From Thermococcus stetteri (GTDB taxonomy: Archaea > Methanobacteriota_B > Thermococci > Thermococcales > Thermococcaceae), in the NCBI RefSeq assembly GCF_017873335.1, contig NZ_JAGGKB010000006.1:41085-105084 (forward strand): DNA of 64,000 bases. The letters are read 5' to 3'. Shown piece after piece: positions 32,724 to 41,823 of this stretch; within the stretch, counting starts at the first letter, position 1; each line of letters opens with the position of its first letter. The position numbers were made by a program, and so were the translations under genes. The notes under the pieces were generated by a model. That model had not been told where the DNA came from, searched no databases, and saw only the letters and a program-made list of their open reading frames with translations.

Positions 32724-34563
32724 GCCTGCGAAGATAACGGTTCCAGCCTTCTTGAGGAACTTTTCCGTCCTCGTCCAGGCAGTGCCAAAGATGGTTCTCC
32801 AGTTGGGCGAGGAGTACATCTTTCTCGACACTCCCGGAGCCTATAGCCTCTCGCCTTCGAGCGAGGAGGAGAAGGTAACAGATAGGATGGTTCTCGAAGG
32901 CGACTACGACTTCGTCGTCCAGGTTGTTGATGCTACCTCCCTCGAGAGGAGCCTAATAATGACTCTCCAGCTGGCCGAGCTGGGCGTTCCGATGATTTTA
33001 GCCCTCAACTTCTGAGAGGAGGCGGAAGCTAGGGGCATCATCATAAACCGCCATCGCCTCGAGGAAAAGCTCGGCGTTCTAGTCGTCAGGATAAACCCCG
33101 TTAAGGGGAAGCTCGACGAACTTATAAATCGCCTCGGGGAGGCCAGGAAGGGAAGGGTAAGGGTCACCTACGATGACCACATCGAGGAGGTTATCAAAGA
33201 GGTCGAGGCGAGACTCGGCGATACAGGGAAGCTCTCGAAGCGCGGGGTTGCTGTGAAGCTGGTCGAAAACGACCCGGTTGCCATGGAGCTCTTTGGCTTT
33301 GAGGACCTTGACGAAATCAGGGAGAGGCACAGGAAGGAGCACCCTAACATAGAGACCGACATAATGGTTACCCGCGCCGGGTATGCAAGCCTGATAGCGA
33401 GGGAAGTTCAGAGGATAGTCTCCCATGACTGGCGCCTGAACTGGCTGGACAACCTCATAATAAACAACCCTGCCGGAAGTGTAATCTTCACGCTCGCAGT
33501 CTTCACGGGAATCTTCGCTGCTTTGCTCTACATTGGTGGCTGGTTTCAGGATGTGCTCGGAGACTGGTTCGACTCCCTGCTGGATTCGCTCTCGCCCTGG
33601 CTCCAGAGTCAGAACTACCTCGTTAAACTCCTCGTCAAGAACAGCCTAACAGGACTTGCCGCGGGAATAAGCGTCGCCGTGCCGTACATATTCATCTTCT
33701 ACTTCATCCTCGCGTTCCTCGAGGACAGCGGAGTACTCGCGAGGTTTATCGTGGTTCTCAACAAGCTCATGGGCAAGCTCGGTCTTCCGGGGAAGGCTGT
33801 CATACCCATAATGCTCGGGTTCGGTTGCACCGTCCCGGCGATAAGGGCAACGAGGGTTCTGCCGGAGTTCAGGGACAGACTCAAGGTTGCAATCCTCTAC
33901 ATGACCGTCCCCTGTTCCTCCCGTTCGAGCATTATCTTCGGCGTCGTTGGGCACTATGCAGGAGCGGCCTACGCGATAGGTATCTACGTTGCTTCCTTCG
34001 TTGTCTTCGTCATAACTGCCAAGCTCCTAAACGTCGTCATACCTCCAGAGAGGATTCCGATGGTGGAGGAGCTACCACCGTACAGAAGGCCTCTGCTCAA
34101 GAATATCGCCCTAAAGGCCTGGATAAGGATGCAGGACTTCGTTTACATAGTTATCCCCCTGCTCATAGCGGGAGGAATGGCCTACGGTGCGCTCCTCCAC
34201 GTGAACCTCGTCCAGCCGTTGATAGACCCGTTCAGGCCGCTGACCGTTGGCTGGCTTCACATTCCAGCGGAGACGATAATCCCTATGATATACGGCTTCC
34301 TCCAGAAAGATCTCGTCCCGGCGATGCTCGCCAACGTCCTCGGAACGACGAACTTCTCGGCGGTCATGAGCAGCGTTCAGCTCTTCACCTTTGGTCTGGC
34401 CTCGACCTTTCAGATTCCGTGCATCATAGCCTTCTCGATGCTGGCAAAAGAGTTCGGACTCAAGAGGGCACTGATAATCGAAGTGAGTGCCTTTGCCTAC
34501 GGGATGCTGTGGGCTGGAATAATCGGGAGGATAGTTGCTCTGGCATTAGGAATGCCTTTCTGA
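32724..34563 (+). pseudogene. feoB: feoB, second copy, without its P-loop and with an internal TGA
   Basis: From LQLGEEYIFLDTPGAYSLSP (G3 motif DTPG) the frame reads FeoB: VQVVDATSLERSL, MILALNF then TGA at 33013-33015 where the G4 region continues EEAEARGIIINRHRL in the same frame, then the full membrane part (GFGCTVPAIRATRVL; VPCSSRSSIIFGVVGHYAGA) to LALGMPF. The first ~40 residues, including the G1 P-loop GNPNVGK, are absent; the sequence before VLQLGEEY is not FeoB-like. Ferrous iron import needs the GTPase, so this copy should be inactive unless the membrane part is made alone from an internal start. Confidence 0.8.
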
Positions 34564-34640
34564 CTCTTTTTCATCTTTTGGCCTTTAAATGCCAGCTGAG
34601 GACATTTGAAATTCTTTGAGGTGGAAGGCCATGCCGTTGA

Positions 34641-34680
34641 TTAGGGAAACCGAAAACTTTAAATGGTGTGCATATGCACA
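34641..34680 (+). promoter_or_regulatory. Promoter of the first nifX-like gene with perfect palindrome
   Basis: BRE/TATA CCGAAAACTTTAAATGG, directly followed by the perfect palindrome TGTGCATATGCACA (34667-34680) close to the start site, then GGAGGTGG and the ATG. TTAGGGAAACCGAA (34641-34654) overlaps the BRE and may be chance. Confidence 0.6.
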
Positions 34681-34700
34681 AAATAATGGAGGTGGTGTGT

Positions 34701-35297
34701 ATGAGGATCGTGGTTCCAACCAACGGTGGAGGTAGAGAAGACACCGTAGCCCCCGTCTTTGCGAGGGCTCCCGCCTTTTACATAGCGGACGTTGACGAAA
34801 ACGGCAACATCGTCAGCGAAAAGGTCATCCAGAACGGTGCCGCAATGGCCGGCGGAGGAGCCGGTCCAATGGCAGTGCAGACCCTCATCAACGAGGGCGT
34901 TGAGGCGGTGATAGCCCCCCAGGTCGGCCCGAACGCCCTCGGGGCAATGCAGGCCGCAGGCATAAAGCTCTACCAGGTCGCCCCGGGAACCCCCGTCGAG
35001 GAAGCCATAAGGAGCGTCGTCAGCGGTGGAGCGGGTCAGTTCACGGCACCGGCTCCACAGGCTCCGGTCGCTCCAGCCTACGGCCCATACCCTGCCGCAC
35101 CGGCCTACCCACCGGCGTACTCCCCGTACCCCGCCTACGGTTTCGGCCCCGGTTGGGGAAGGGGCTGGGGCAGAGGACGTGGAATGGGCCGTGGATGGGG
35201 CAGAGGAGGAAGAGGCTGGGGAGCAAGGCTCGGCTACTGCCCCTGGACCGGCCAGCCCAGCAGGAGAGCTCTCCGCTGGTGGTACGGCTGGTGGTGA
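34701..35297 (+). CDS. NifX/NifB-type cofactor-binding domain protein with Gly/Arg/Pro-rich tail
   Basis: 198 residues. The N-terminal ~105 form the dinitrogenase Fe-Mo cofactor domain: MRIVVPTNGGGREDTVAPVF, then IQNGAAMAGGGAGPMAVQTL and QVGPNALGAMQAAGIKLYQV. The tail is low complexity, first Pro/Ala/Tyr-rich (APAPQAPVAPAYGPYP) then Gly/Arg/Trp-rich (GWGRGWGRGRGMGRGWGRG). There is no nitrogenase here; related archaeal proteins may carry Fe-S or Fe-Mo-like clusters with Mrp ATPases. Start ATG 34701 has GGAGGTGGTG. It probably forms an operon with the next gene. Confidence 0.85.
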   Translation: MRIVVPTNGGGREDTVAPVFARAPAFYIADVDENGNIVSEKVIQNGAAMAGGGAGPMAVQTLINEGVEAVIAPQVGPNALGAMQAAGIKLYQVAPGTPVEEAIRSVVSGGAGQFTAPAPQAPVAPAYGPYPAAPAYPPAYSPYPAYGFGPGWGRGWGRGRGMGRGWGRGGRGWGARLGYCPWTGQPSRRALRWWYGWW

Positions 35298-35329
35298 GCC
35301 CTTTCTTTTAGTCTTTTGAGGTGCTGAAA

Positions 35330-35569
35330 ATGCCGCGCGGTTACGGAAGGGGCATGGGTCGCGGAGGACGCTTTGGCCCATATCCGCCCTATTACGGGGG
35401 CTTCCTTGGACGCTTTGGGCTCTACGGCATAATCGACCTCGTTTTCCTGCTCCTGATCCTCTACCTGCTCTTCAAGCTCTTCCTCGTGGCCTCGACCTAC
35501 GTCATAGCCCTCGTGGTGCTCTACATCCTCTGGGGGTTCATAAGCCCGGGAAGGCGCTGGTTCTTTTAG
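35330..35569 (+). CDS. Small protein with Gly/Arg-rich head and two membrane helices
   Basis: 79 residues from ATG 35330 (GAGGTG upstream). N-terminus PRGYGRGMGRGGRFGPYPPY resembles the tail of the preceding nifX-like protein. A hydrophobic hairpin follows (LYGIIDLVFLLLILYLLFKLF and VASTYVIALVVLYILWGF). No family is recognised. The shared Gly/Arg repeats suggest that the two proteins meet, with this one anchoring the partner to the membrane (inference). Confidence 0.7.
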   Translation: MPRGYGRGMGRGGRFGPYPPYYGGFLGRFGLYGIIDLVFLLLILYLLFKLFLVASTYVIALVVLYILWGFISPGRRWFF

Positions 35570-35603
35570 GCCTCGCATTTTTTCGTTGTTTTCTCCCTCC
35601 ACT

Positions 35604-36323
35604 TCAGTACAGGCTCTTGAGCCGCTCGATCGAGAGGTACGTGAAGAGGAACGTTAGGAACACCAGAACCAGCGCCGAATAGATCGGGTGGGCAACCTCA
35701 GCGTATTTCAGCATCGAAAAGCGGAGCCCCTCGACGAGGTACGTCATAGGCGTCAGGTAGCCAACTATCAGGAACCAGCGCGGGAAGAGGAGGAGGGAGG
35801 CTACTGCACCGCTCGTGAACATCATCGGAAGCCTCAGAAGGTTTAGCCAGGTCATGGCACTTATCGGGTTTTCCACGACGAGCGATATGTAGAGGGCCAA
35901 TCCGGAAAAGGCCAGCCCGCCGAGGAAGGAGTAGCCCACGACCATTGGCACGTTCCAGATCGGATAAACCATGAAATGGGACACCAGCCCGAGGCTGACT
36001 AATGCGACGAACAGGCCGAAGATGGAACCCACGAGGATCTTGGCAAGGGTTATCTCAAGGTAGCTCACCGGGGCAACGAGGAGTCTCTCAAAGGTTCTGA
36101 ACCTTCTCTCGAAGATCACGGAGGACGAGACGAAGGAGGTCGTGCCAAAGACTATCGAGATCGAAACCAGTCCGGGGGCAAGGTGGTCTATGTCCCCGAA
36201 GCGGACGATGAAAGCTAACGTGAATACGATCGGAAACACGACGCCCCAGCTTATTGAACCTGGCTTGAGGACGTACTCCCTCAGTTCCTTTCTCGCTATC
36301 GTGAAAACCTTCAAAGCGGGCAC
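35604..36323 (-). CDS. ABC-2 type transporter permease
   Basis: About 239 residues with six hydrophobic helices. The ABC-2 pattern is clear: amphipathic start VFTIARKELREYVLKPG, FVSSSVIFERRFRTFERLLV (the coupling-helix region) and a final YLTPMTYLVEGLRF. GTG 36323 lies inside the end of the ATPase gene, so the two are coupled. An exporter of drugs, lipids or a polypeptide; the substrate is unknown. Confidence 0.85.
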   Translation of the reverse strand: MPALKVFTIARKELREYVLKPGSISWGVVFPIVFTLAFIVRFGDIDHLAPGLVSISIVFGTTSFVSSSVIFERRFRTFERLLVAPVSYLEITLAKILVGSIFGLFVALVSLGLVSHFMVYPIWNVPMVVGYSFLGGLAFSGLALYISLVVENPISAMTWLNLLRLPMMFTSGAVASLLLFPRWFLIVGYLTPMTYLVEGLRFSMLKYAEVAHPIYSALVLVFLTFLFTYLSIERLKSLY

Positions 36324-37255
36324 CCCCCACAGCCACACGCTCCGCCTTTTGGAACCTCTGTCGTCAGCTCTATGAAGACTTCCTCTATGCTAGGCGCCTC
36401 AGTCGAGACCTTGAGAATCTTAAAGCCAAGCTCTCCCCGGAGCCTGCACAGCTCTGCCATGAAGGCGTCGGAATCTGAAACCGTTATCACGATATCTCCC
36501 TCGTCAAAGGTCGGGCCGTAAGCTGAGAGGGCATCGAGGAGCTTGTTGGAGAGCGGCTCGACCTGAAGCCTGACTCTCGTCCTCTTTCCAATGAGCTTCG
36601 GAAGCTCCGTCCGCGTCCCCTCGGCGATTATCTTCCCCCTGTTCATTATCGCGACTCTCTGCGGTATCGTCTCGGCCTCGATCATGTTGTGCGTTGTGAG
36701 GAAAATAGTCATGCCCCTCTTGTTCAGCTCCCTTATGAGTGCCCTAAGGGCCTTGGCGGAGTGGACGTCGAGGCCGTTGGTCGGCTCGTCTAAAAAGAGT
36801 ATCTCCGGCTCGTGGACTAAGGCGGCCGCTATCGTTACCCTCCTCTTGAAGCCCGAGCTGAGCTTCCCGAACTTTTTCTTGGCTGGAAGGTTGAACTCCT
36901 TGATTAGTCTGCCAACGTTCTCCCTTGGAGCGTCGTAGAGGCTCGCCGTGAATGCCAGATTCTCCTCGACGGTTAGCTCCTCGTAGAGGTTCGAAATATC
37001 TGGAACGAGGCCTATCGAGCGCCTCACCATTAGGCTTTCGCTCTTCACGTCGTAGCCGTTGACGTAGGCCTCTCCCGAGGTTATGCTGGTGAGCGTGGTG
37101 AGCATCCTTACTGTCGTCGTCTTTCCAGCTCCGTTCGGGCCGAGAAGGGCGAACGCCTCTCCGCGCTTAACCGTGAAGCTTATCCCCCTGACGGCTTCAA
37201 AGTCGCCGTACCTCTTCACGAGGTTTTTCGCCACTATTGCCTCTTCTGCAGCCAT
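36311..37255 (-). CDS. ABC transporter ATP-binding protein with cysteine-rich tail
   Basis: 314 residues. Walker A GPNGAGKTT, Q-loop region, signature LSSGFKRRVTIA, Walker B EILFLDEPTNGLD and H-loop TTHN are all present: DrrA/NatA type, for ABC-2 exporters. The C-terminal extension EVPKGGACGCGGCPL carries three cysteines in CGCGGC, which is unusual for this family and might bind metal. It partners the permease downstream and overlaps the beta-propeller gene upstream, so all three form one operon. Confidence 0.88.
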   Translation of the reverse strand: MAAEEAIVAKNLVKRYGDFEAVRGISFTVKRGEAFALLGPNGAGKTTTVRMLTTLTSITSGEAYVNGYDVKSESLMVRRSIGLVPDISNLYEELTVEENLAFTASLYDAPRENVGRLIKEFNLPAKKKFGKLSSGFKRRVTIAAALVHEPEILFLDEPTNGLDVHSAKALRALIRELNKRGMTIFLTTHNMIEAETIPQRVAIMNRGKIIAEGTRTELPKLIGKRTRVRLQVEPLSNKLLDALSAYGPTFDEGDIVITVSDSDAFMAELCRLRGELGFKILKVSTEAPSIEEVFIELTTEVPKGGACGCGGCPL

Positions 37256-38439
37256 ATCAGCACCCCGAGAAGGGCTATCCCTGCAAGGATTCCCCCAGCG
37301 ATTAGCGGGCTGTAGCCAGGACTGCCGGGTTCCGGGACTTTAGCATTGGATTCGGATTCCGGAACTTCCCCTTCTGACTCCTGAACCCCTCCGGATTCTC
37401 CGGCCTGGCTTGTTCTGTTGCTAATGGAGTACGCCGTTATGACGCTGTAGCAGTCTTCCACATCATGGGAGCCGTAATCAACGACGAAGTATCCCGTTGG
37501 AGAGAAACCGACGTGATAAACGGTTCCGTTGAAGCTCTCGAACCACTCGACCGTTCCGTTTGGAGATATAAGCTCGGCGTTCTTTCCGTAGGCTACAACA
37601 GTGTAGCCATCAAGCGTCGCGACGTCGTTGGCGTAGCTCAGGAGGGGTGTGGAATAGACCAGCTTTCCGGCCGAATCGAAGAGGGTGACGTTTCCGGTAG
37701 TTCCCGCGGCCGCTATGTACTCCCCGTCTGTGGAGATCGAGCGGACGTAGCCGTTGAAGTGCTTTTTCCAAATGAGTGAGCCGTCATCAGAGAGGAGAAC
37801 CAGCTCGCTCCAGCTCTCGTCCTGCGGGACTACAAGAACTGCTATGCCGTTCTTGAGGACTGCAACCCTTCTAACCGCTCCATCAAAGGCCTTCTCCCAA
37901 ACCAGACTTCCATCAAGCTTTAAGATGTGAATGCCGGTGTCGCTACCGGCCAGGATTTTATCACCCGAGAGCACAACGCTCCATACGTACTTTCCGACCT
38001 TTTTCTCCCACTTCATCTCGCCGTTCTGGAAGAGGTAGATGTAGCCCGCGGCGTCCCCAGCTGTTGCAACGTCACCATCGGGAGATATCGAGACGCTCAC
38101 AACGGCTTCCCTGAGCTTCTTCTCCCAGAGTAGCTCCTTTGGCTCCGAGAATGCCTGAACCCAGCTCCCCTCGGTTCCTATCAGGAGAACGTTGTTTTCG
38201 GAGAGGGCGGAGGAGTAGGCGATGCCCCTCGTTGGAGCTTTGAGGAGGAGCTTCCCTTCGGGAGAGAGAAGCTCGGCGTCGTAGCCAAAGGCAAGCCCGA
38301 CGTAACCCTTCGAGTTGAACGAAACCGAGAAGGCCGCGCACTTGTCGGTATAGCTCCATATCTGAACGGGCTCGGCCAGTGTTAGCGGGAGCATAAAGAT
38401 CAGCGTCAACAGGAGAGTTACCGTCAGTTTTAACCCCAT
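37234..38439 (-). CDS. Secreted PQQ/WD-like beta-propeller protein with C-terminal membrane anchor
   Basis: 401 residues. Signal peptide LTVTLLLTLIFMLPLTLAEP. About seven repeats of ~40 residues follow (for example VVSVSISPDGDVATAGDAAG, RSISTDGEYIAAAGTTGNVT) as in PQQ/WD40-like propellers. A Ser/Glu/Pro-rich linker and a last helix GYSPLIAGGILAGIALLGVLIW with a basic end anchor it outside the cell. It is first of the operon with the ABC exporter, perhaps as its extracellular sensor or cargo-handling part. Confidence 0.8.
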   Translation of the reverse strand: MGLKLTVTLLLTLIFMLPLTLAEPVQIWSYTDKCAAFSVSFNSKGYVGLAFGYDAELLSPEGKLLLKAPTRGIAYSSALSENNVLLIGTEGSWVQAFSEPKELLWEKKLREAVVSVSISPDGDVATAGDAAGYIYLFQNGEMKWEKKVGKYVWSVVLSGDKILAGSDTGIHILKLDGSLVWEKAFDGAVRRVAVLKNGIAVLVVPQDESWSELVLLSDDGSLIWKKHFNGYVRSISTDGEYIAAAGTTGNVTLFDSAGKLVYSTPLLSYANDVATLDGYTVVAYGKNAELISPNGTVEWFESFNGTVYHVGFSPTGYFVVDYGSHDVEDCYSVITAYSISNRTSQAGESGGVQESEGEVPESESNAKVPEPGSPGYSPLIAGGILAGIALLGVLIWLQKRQ

Positions 38440-38508
38440 CGTTCACACCGACTCGGAATTGGGGAATTGAAAAATAAACCTTCCGCTGGAGTTCGAACTC
38501 TACAACGG

Positions 38509-39111
38509 TTAGGTTCCATCCTTTCGGGCCACTATGAGCCTGACCACGCCGCTGTAGTAGGCTTCCTCTTTTTCCACTTTGAGGTGCTCCCTCACGAGTT
38601 TGTGGGTGTCCCTCCGCGGGTCGTCGTCGAGGAGAGGCTTGAGAACGAGCTTCATCGGCAGGAGGAAGAGGTAATCAACGAGCCTGCTGTCGCTCCTCGT
38701 GTGTTCGAGGAAGACTGCCCTTCCACCGGGCTTGAGGACTCGCTTTATTTCTTCTATGGCCCTCTCGGGCTCTGGAACGGTGCAGAAGACGAAGGATGAA
38801 ACGACCGTGTCGAAGAAGTTATCCGGAAATGGAAGGCTCTCGACCTCGGCAACTCTGAACTTTACTTCCATTCCGAGTTCTCTCGCTCGTTTCCTGGCCA
38901 TTTCGAGCATCTTTTCCGAGCCGTCGACGGCGTAGAGCTCAACTCCTGGAGGGTAGTAGCTGAGGGTCTTTCCAGTTCCGACGCCGATTTCGAGTGTTCT
39001 GTCCCTGGCGAGGGAAACAGCCCTCTCTCTGAGTGGATTGAAGAAGCGGTCAAGGGGCCTCTCAAGGACGTCGTAAAAGCCGGCTATCCTGTCGTACTTC
39101 CCGCGGTACAT
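38509..39111 (-). CDS. Class I methyltransferase, UbiE/Methyltransf_11 type
   Basis: 200 residues from ATG 39111 with GGTG upstream. Motif I RTLEIGVGTGKTLSYYP, ELYAVDGSEKML, VESLPFPDNFFDTVVSSFVF and EIKRVLKPGGRAVFLEHTRS. It lies downstream of sufBD on the same strand (21 bases apart), so it may be co-transcribed with the suf genes. The substrate is unknown. Confidence 0.85.
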   Translation of the reverse strand: MYRGKYDRIAGFYDVLERPLDRFFNPLRERAVSLARDRTLEIGVGTGKTLSYYPPGVELYAVDGSEKMLEMARKRARELGMEVKFRVAEVESLPFPDNFFDTVVSSFVFCTVPEPERAIEEIKRVLKPGGRAVFLEHTRSDSRLVDYLFLLPMKLVLKPLLDDDPRRDTHKLVREHLKVEKEEAYYSGVVRLIVARKDGT

Positions 39112-39131
39112 AAAAGACACCGGGAGGGAGC

Positions 39132-40472
39132 TTACATGCCCCCGCTTACCGCCAGCTCGATTATCTTCCTTATCTCGACGAGGAACTCCATCGGGATGTC
39201 CTTGAGCATCGGCTCGAGGAAGCCCTTGACTATGAGCTGGGTTGCCTTCTCCTCGTCCAGTCCCCTTGACATGAGGTAGAACAGCTCTTCTTCCCTTATC
39301 TTGCCTATCGCCGCCTCGTGGCTGAGTTCAGCGTCGTCCACCTTGCTTATAAGCCCCGGATATGTCTCCATCACTGCTTTATCGCTCATTAGGAGTGCAT
39401 CGCAGCTTATGTGTCCTTTCGTCTTCGGAGCGTCGGCCTCGATGATTCCCCTCGTTATGACCTTGCTCTCGTCCATTATGACTGCCTTGCTCGCGTTGAT
39501 GCCGCTTGCCCCCGGCCCCTGGAGGAACATCCTGCCGCCGAGGTCAACGTAGAAGTCCTTCTGGCCCAGGATTATGCCGTTCAGCTCGACATGGCCGCCA
39601 TCTTCGACCCAGTAGTGAGGATCGCCTATGTTGCTCTTTCCGGAACCGAGTGTTACCGTCGTGTTGATGAAGCGCGCGTTCTTCCCAACCCTTGCCCTCG
39701 TCATTGGCCTCGTGTGCACGTATTCCGGCCAGTTCTGGAGAACCGTCAGCTGTCCCTTTGCCCCCTCGTGGAAGTAGGCCTCTGTCATGTCGAGGTGGAG
39801 GGAGTGCTTGAGCAGTATTGGAGCCGTACAGCCCTCGATGAGGTGGAACTCGGTGTTCTTCTCGGCTATGATGATTATGTGCGGCGCCTGTGCCAGCGCG
39901 CTCTCCTGGATCAGGAAGAACAGGTGAAGCGGGAAGGGGACCTTGAGGCCTTCCTTAACGTAGAGGAAGATTCCGCCGTTCCAAACCGCGGTGTGGTATG
40001 CCGTGAGCTTGCTCTCGTCCGCGCGGAAGAGCCTGAGGAAGTGCTGTTTTACGATGTCCGGGTACTTTCTAACCGCTTCCTCGGTCGGGAGGACTATGAG
40101 GCCCTTCTTGGCCCAGTCCTGGAGGAACTGGTTGTAGATGACGCCCGTGTCGGTCTGAACCGCCAGACCGGCTATGTACTTCTGCTCAACCTCGCTTATG
40201 CCCAGCCTGTCGAGGAGTGCCTTCATCTCGGGTGGAAGATCGTCGAGGCTCTCTATGTGGTCAGGGGTGCCCTCGACGTGGGGCTTGGCTATGAAGTGGA
40301 GGAGCTGCTCCTCGCTTATGATCGGGTCCTTGTGGGGCGCCCTCTCAAAGGCTTCCAGAGCCTTGTACCTTATCCTCGTCATCCACTCCGGTTCCCTGTT
40401 CCTCTTTGCCAGCTCCTCGATCTGGTTCTCGATGATGGCCTTGGCATCGGCCATTGTTATCGTCTCACTCAT
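39132..40472 (-). CDS. SufB/SufD-family Fe-S scaffold protein
   Basis: 446 residues with the SufBD beta-helix core (ETITMADAKAIIENQ start; VQTDTGVIYNQFLQDWAKKG; RPMTRARVGKNARFINTTVT; GHISCDALLMSDKAVMETYP; ELSHEAAIGKIREEELFYLM). Archaea commonly have only this one SufBD with SufC, the minimal scaffold. It assembles [4Fe-4S] clusters with SufC ATPase. ATG 40472 follows GGAGGTGGGAGC and overlaps the sufC stop by four bases. Confidence 0.92.
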   Translation of the reverse strand: MSETITMADAKAIIENQIEELAKRNREPEWMTRIRYKALEAFERAPHKDPIISEEQLLHFIAKPHVEGTPDHIESLDDLPPEMKALLDRLGISEVEQKYIAGLAVQTDTGVIYNQFLQDWAKKGLIVLPTEEAVRKYPDIVKQHFLRLFRADESKLTAYHTAVWNGGIFLYVKEGLKVPFPLHLFFLIQESALAQAPHIIIIAEKNTEFHLIEGCTAPILLKHSLHLDMTEAYFHEGAKGQLTVLQNWPEYVHTRPMTRARVGKNARFINTTVTLGSGKSNIGDPHYWVEDGGHVELNGIILGQKDFYVDLGGRMFLQGPGASGINASKAVIMDESKVITRGIIEADAPKTKGHISCDALLMSDKAVMETYPGLISKVDDAELSHEAAIGKIREEELFYLMSRGLDEEKATQLIVKGFLEPMLKDIPMEFLVEIRKIIELAVSGGM

Positions 40473-41209
40473 GCTCCCACCTCCTCGAATATCTTGGCAA
40501 ACCCTTCGCGGTCTATCTGGTCCACAAGCTCGCCTGAGCCGGTCTTTACGATCCTGCCGTCCTTCATGACGTGGACGGTCAGTCTCTCCCTGTCGAGGTG
40601 GCCGAGGATCCTGCCGTAGTGTGTGATCAGGAGTATCGCGGTTCCTTTCTTGTGTAGCTCTTCTATCTTCCTACTGATTATGCTGAGCGAGTCGACATCG
40701 ACGCCACTGTCCGGCTCGTCGAGGATGAGGAGCTTCGGCTCGATGAGGAGCGCCTGGAGGAGCTCGAGCCTCTTCCTCTCTCCACCTGAGAAGCCAACGT
40801 TGACGTAGCGGTGCAAATCCTCTTCCTTGAACCACAGCTCCCCGGCCTTCTCAACGACGAGGTCGTAGGCATCAGCTGGGTCCATTCCCTTTAGCTCCAC
40901 CAGAACCTGCTGGAGGAACTCAATGACCTTGACGCCGTCGACTTCCGGCGGAACCTGAAAAGCGAGCAGGATTCCCTTCTTTGCCCTCTCGTACGGGCCG
41001 AGCTCGGTGATGTCTTCGCCCTCAAAGATTATCTTTCCTTCGGTGACCCTGTACTTTGGATGCCCTGCTACCGTAAGGGCGAGCGTTGACTTCCCTGAAC
41101 CGTTTGGACCCATGATTACGTGGAATTCGCTGGGGTTCACTGTCAGGTTAACTCCATTGAGAATCGTCCTGTCTTCAACCGAAACGTGAAGGTTCTCAAC
41201 TTTGAGCAT
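40469..41209 (-). CDS. sufC: SufC Fe-S assembly ATPase
   Basis: 246 residues from ATG 41209 (GGGGGTGAGCC upstream). Walker A GPNGSGKST, signature FSGGERKRLELLQALL and Walker B LLILDEPDSGVD, the SufC consensus. It powers cluster assembly on SufBD. Divergent from a nifX-like gene; the region between holds the TGAGCATATGCACA palindrome and a TATA-like AATGCTTAAAAAACG for sufC. Confidence 0.93.
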   Translation of the reverse strand: MLKVENLHVSVEDRTILNGVNLTVNPSEFHVIMGPNGSGKSTLALTVAGHPKYRVTEGKIIFEGEDITELGPYERAKKGILLAFQVPPEVDGVKVIEFLQQVLVELKGMDPADAYDLVVEKAGELWFKEEDLHRYVNVGFSGGERKRLELLQALLIEPKLLILDEPDSGVDVDSLSIISRKIEELHKKGTAILLITHYGRILGHLDRERLTVHVMKDGRIVKTGSGELVDQIDREGFAKIFEEVGA

Positions 41210-41275
41210 TGGCTCACCCCCTGTGGGTAATGTTGATGGGACGTTTTTTAAGCATTTTGGAACATGATTGTGTAA

Positions 41276-41314
41276 TGAGCATATGCACAACGCTTTTAAC
41301 TTAGGCTTTCCTAA
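41276..41314 (+). promoter_or_regulatory. Double-palindrome promoter of the second nifX-like gene
   Basis: TGAGCATATGCACA (41276-41289), TATA CGCTTTTAAC (41291-41300) and TTAGGCTTTCCTAA (41301-41314) stand in series, 20 bases before the ATG. The first palindrome lies between this gene and divergent sufC and could act on both. Confidence 0.65.
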
Positions 41315-41334
41315 TCCCTATGGAGGTGGAAGGC

Positions 41335-41823
41335 ATGAGGATAATAGTTTCAACCGTGACCGGAGGGCTCGATGACAGGGTGAATCCTGCCTTCGGAAGG
41401 ACGCCGACGTTCACGATCGTGGACGTTGAGAACGGAGAGATAGTCAACGTCCAGGTAGTGCCGAACCCGGGCTATTCACAGCCTAGGGGGGCAGGGGTTA
41501 CGGCGGCCCAGTTTGCCATTGACCAGGGTGCCGACGTCGTGATCGCCGGCCAGTTCGGCCCCAACTCCTCAGGAGTTCTCCAGGCCGCGGGCATAAGAAT
41601 GGTCTCTGCCCCAGCAACAATGACAGTCAGAGAGGCCGTTGAGGCATTCCTCGGGGGAGAGCTGACCACCGCGGTCTTCGGACCAGAGGGTGGAATGGGG
41701 CCAGGTATGGGGCGCGGTATGGGCGGTGGATACGGCCTCGGAATGGGCAGAGGAATGGGCCGTGGCAGAGGCGGTGGAATGGGAAGAGGACGCGGAAGAG
41801 GTGGCGGATGGGGCGGTTACTGA
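41335..41823 (+). CDS. NifX-type cofactor-binding domain protein with Gly/Met/Arg-rich tail
   Basis: 162 residues from ATG 41335 (GGAGGTGG upstream). The ~115-residue NifX fold: MRIIVSTVTGGLDDRVNPAF, ADVVIAGQFGPNSSGVLQAA and SAPATMTVREAVEAFLGGEL. The tail is nearly pure Gly/Met/Arg (GMGRGMGGGYGLGMGRGMGR), which could be flexible or bind RNA or metal. Divergent from sufC and coupled to the MBL gene (TGATG). A link with Fe-S assembly is suggested by context. Confidence 0.85.
   Translation: MRIIVSTVTGGLDDRVNPAFGRTPTFTIVDVENGEIVNVQVVPNPGYSQPRGAGVTAAQFAIDQGADVVIAGQFGPNSSGVLQAAGIRMVSAPATMTVREAVEAFLGGELTTAVFGPEGGMGPGMGRGMGGGYGLGMGRGMGRGRGGGMGRGRGRGGGWGGY

Noticed and set aside
32752..33015. Short stand-alone GTPase gene
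   Set aside because: It is only the part of feoB before the internal TGA; the frame continues with FeoB sequence.
34641..34654. TTAGGGAAACCGAA as a true member of the TTAGG box set
   Set aside because: It overlaps the BRE (CCGAAA) rather than the start site, and its position differs from the other promoters.
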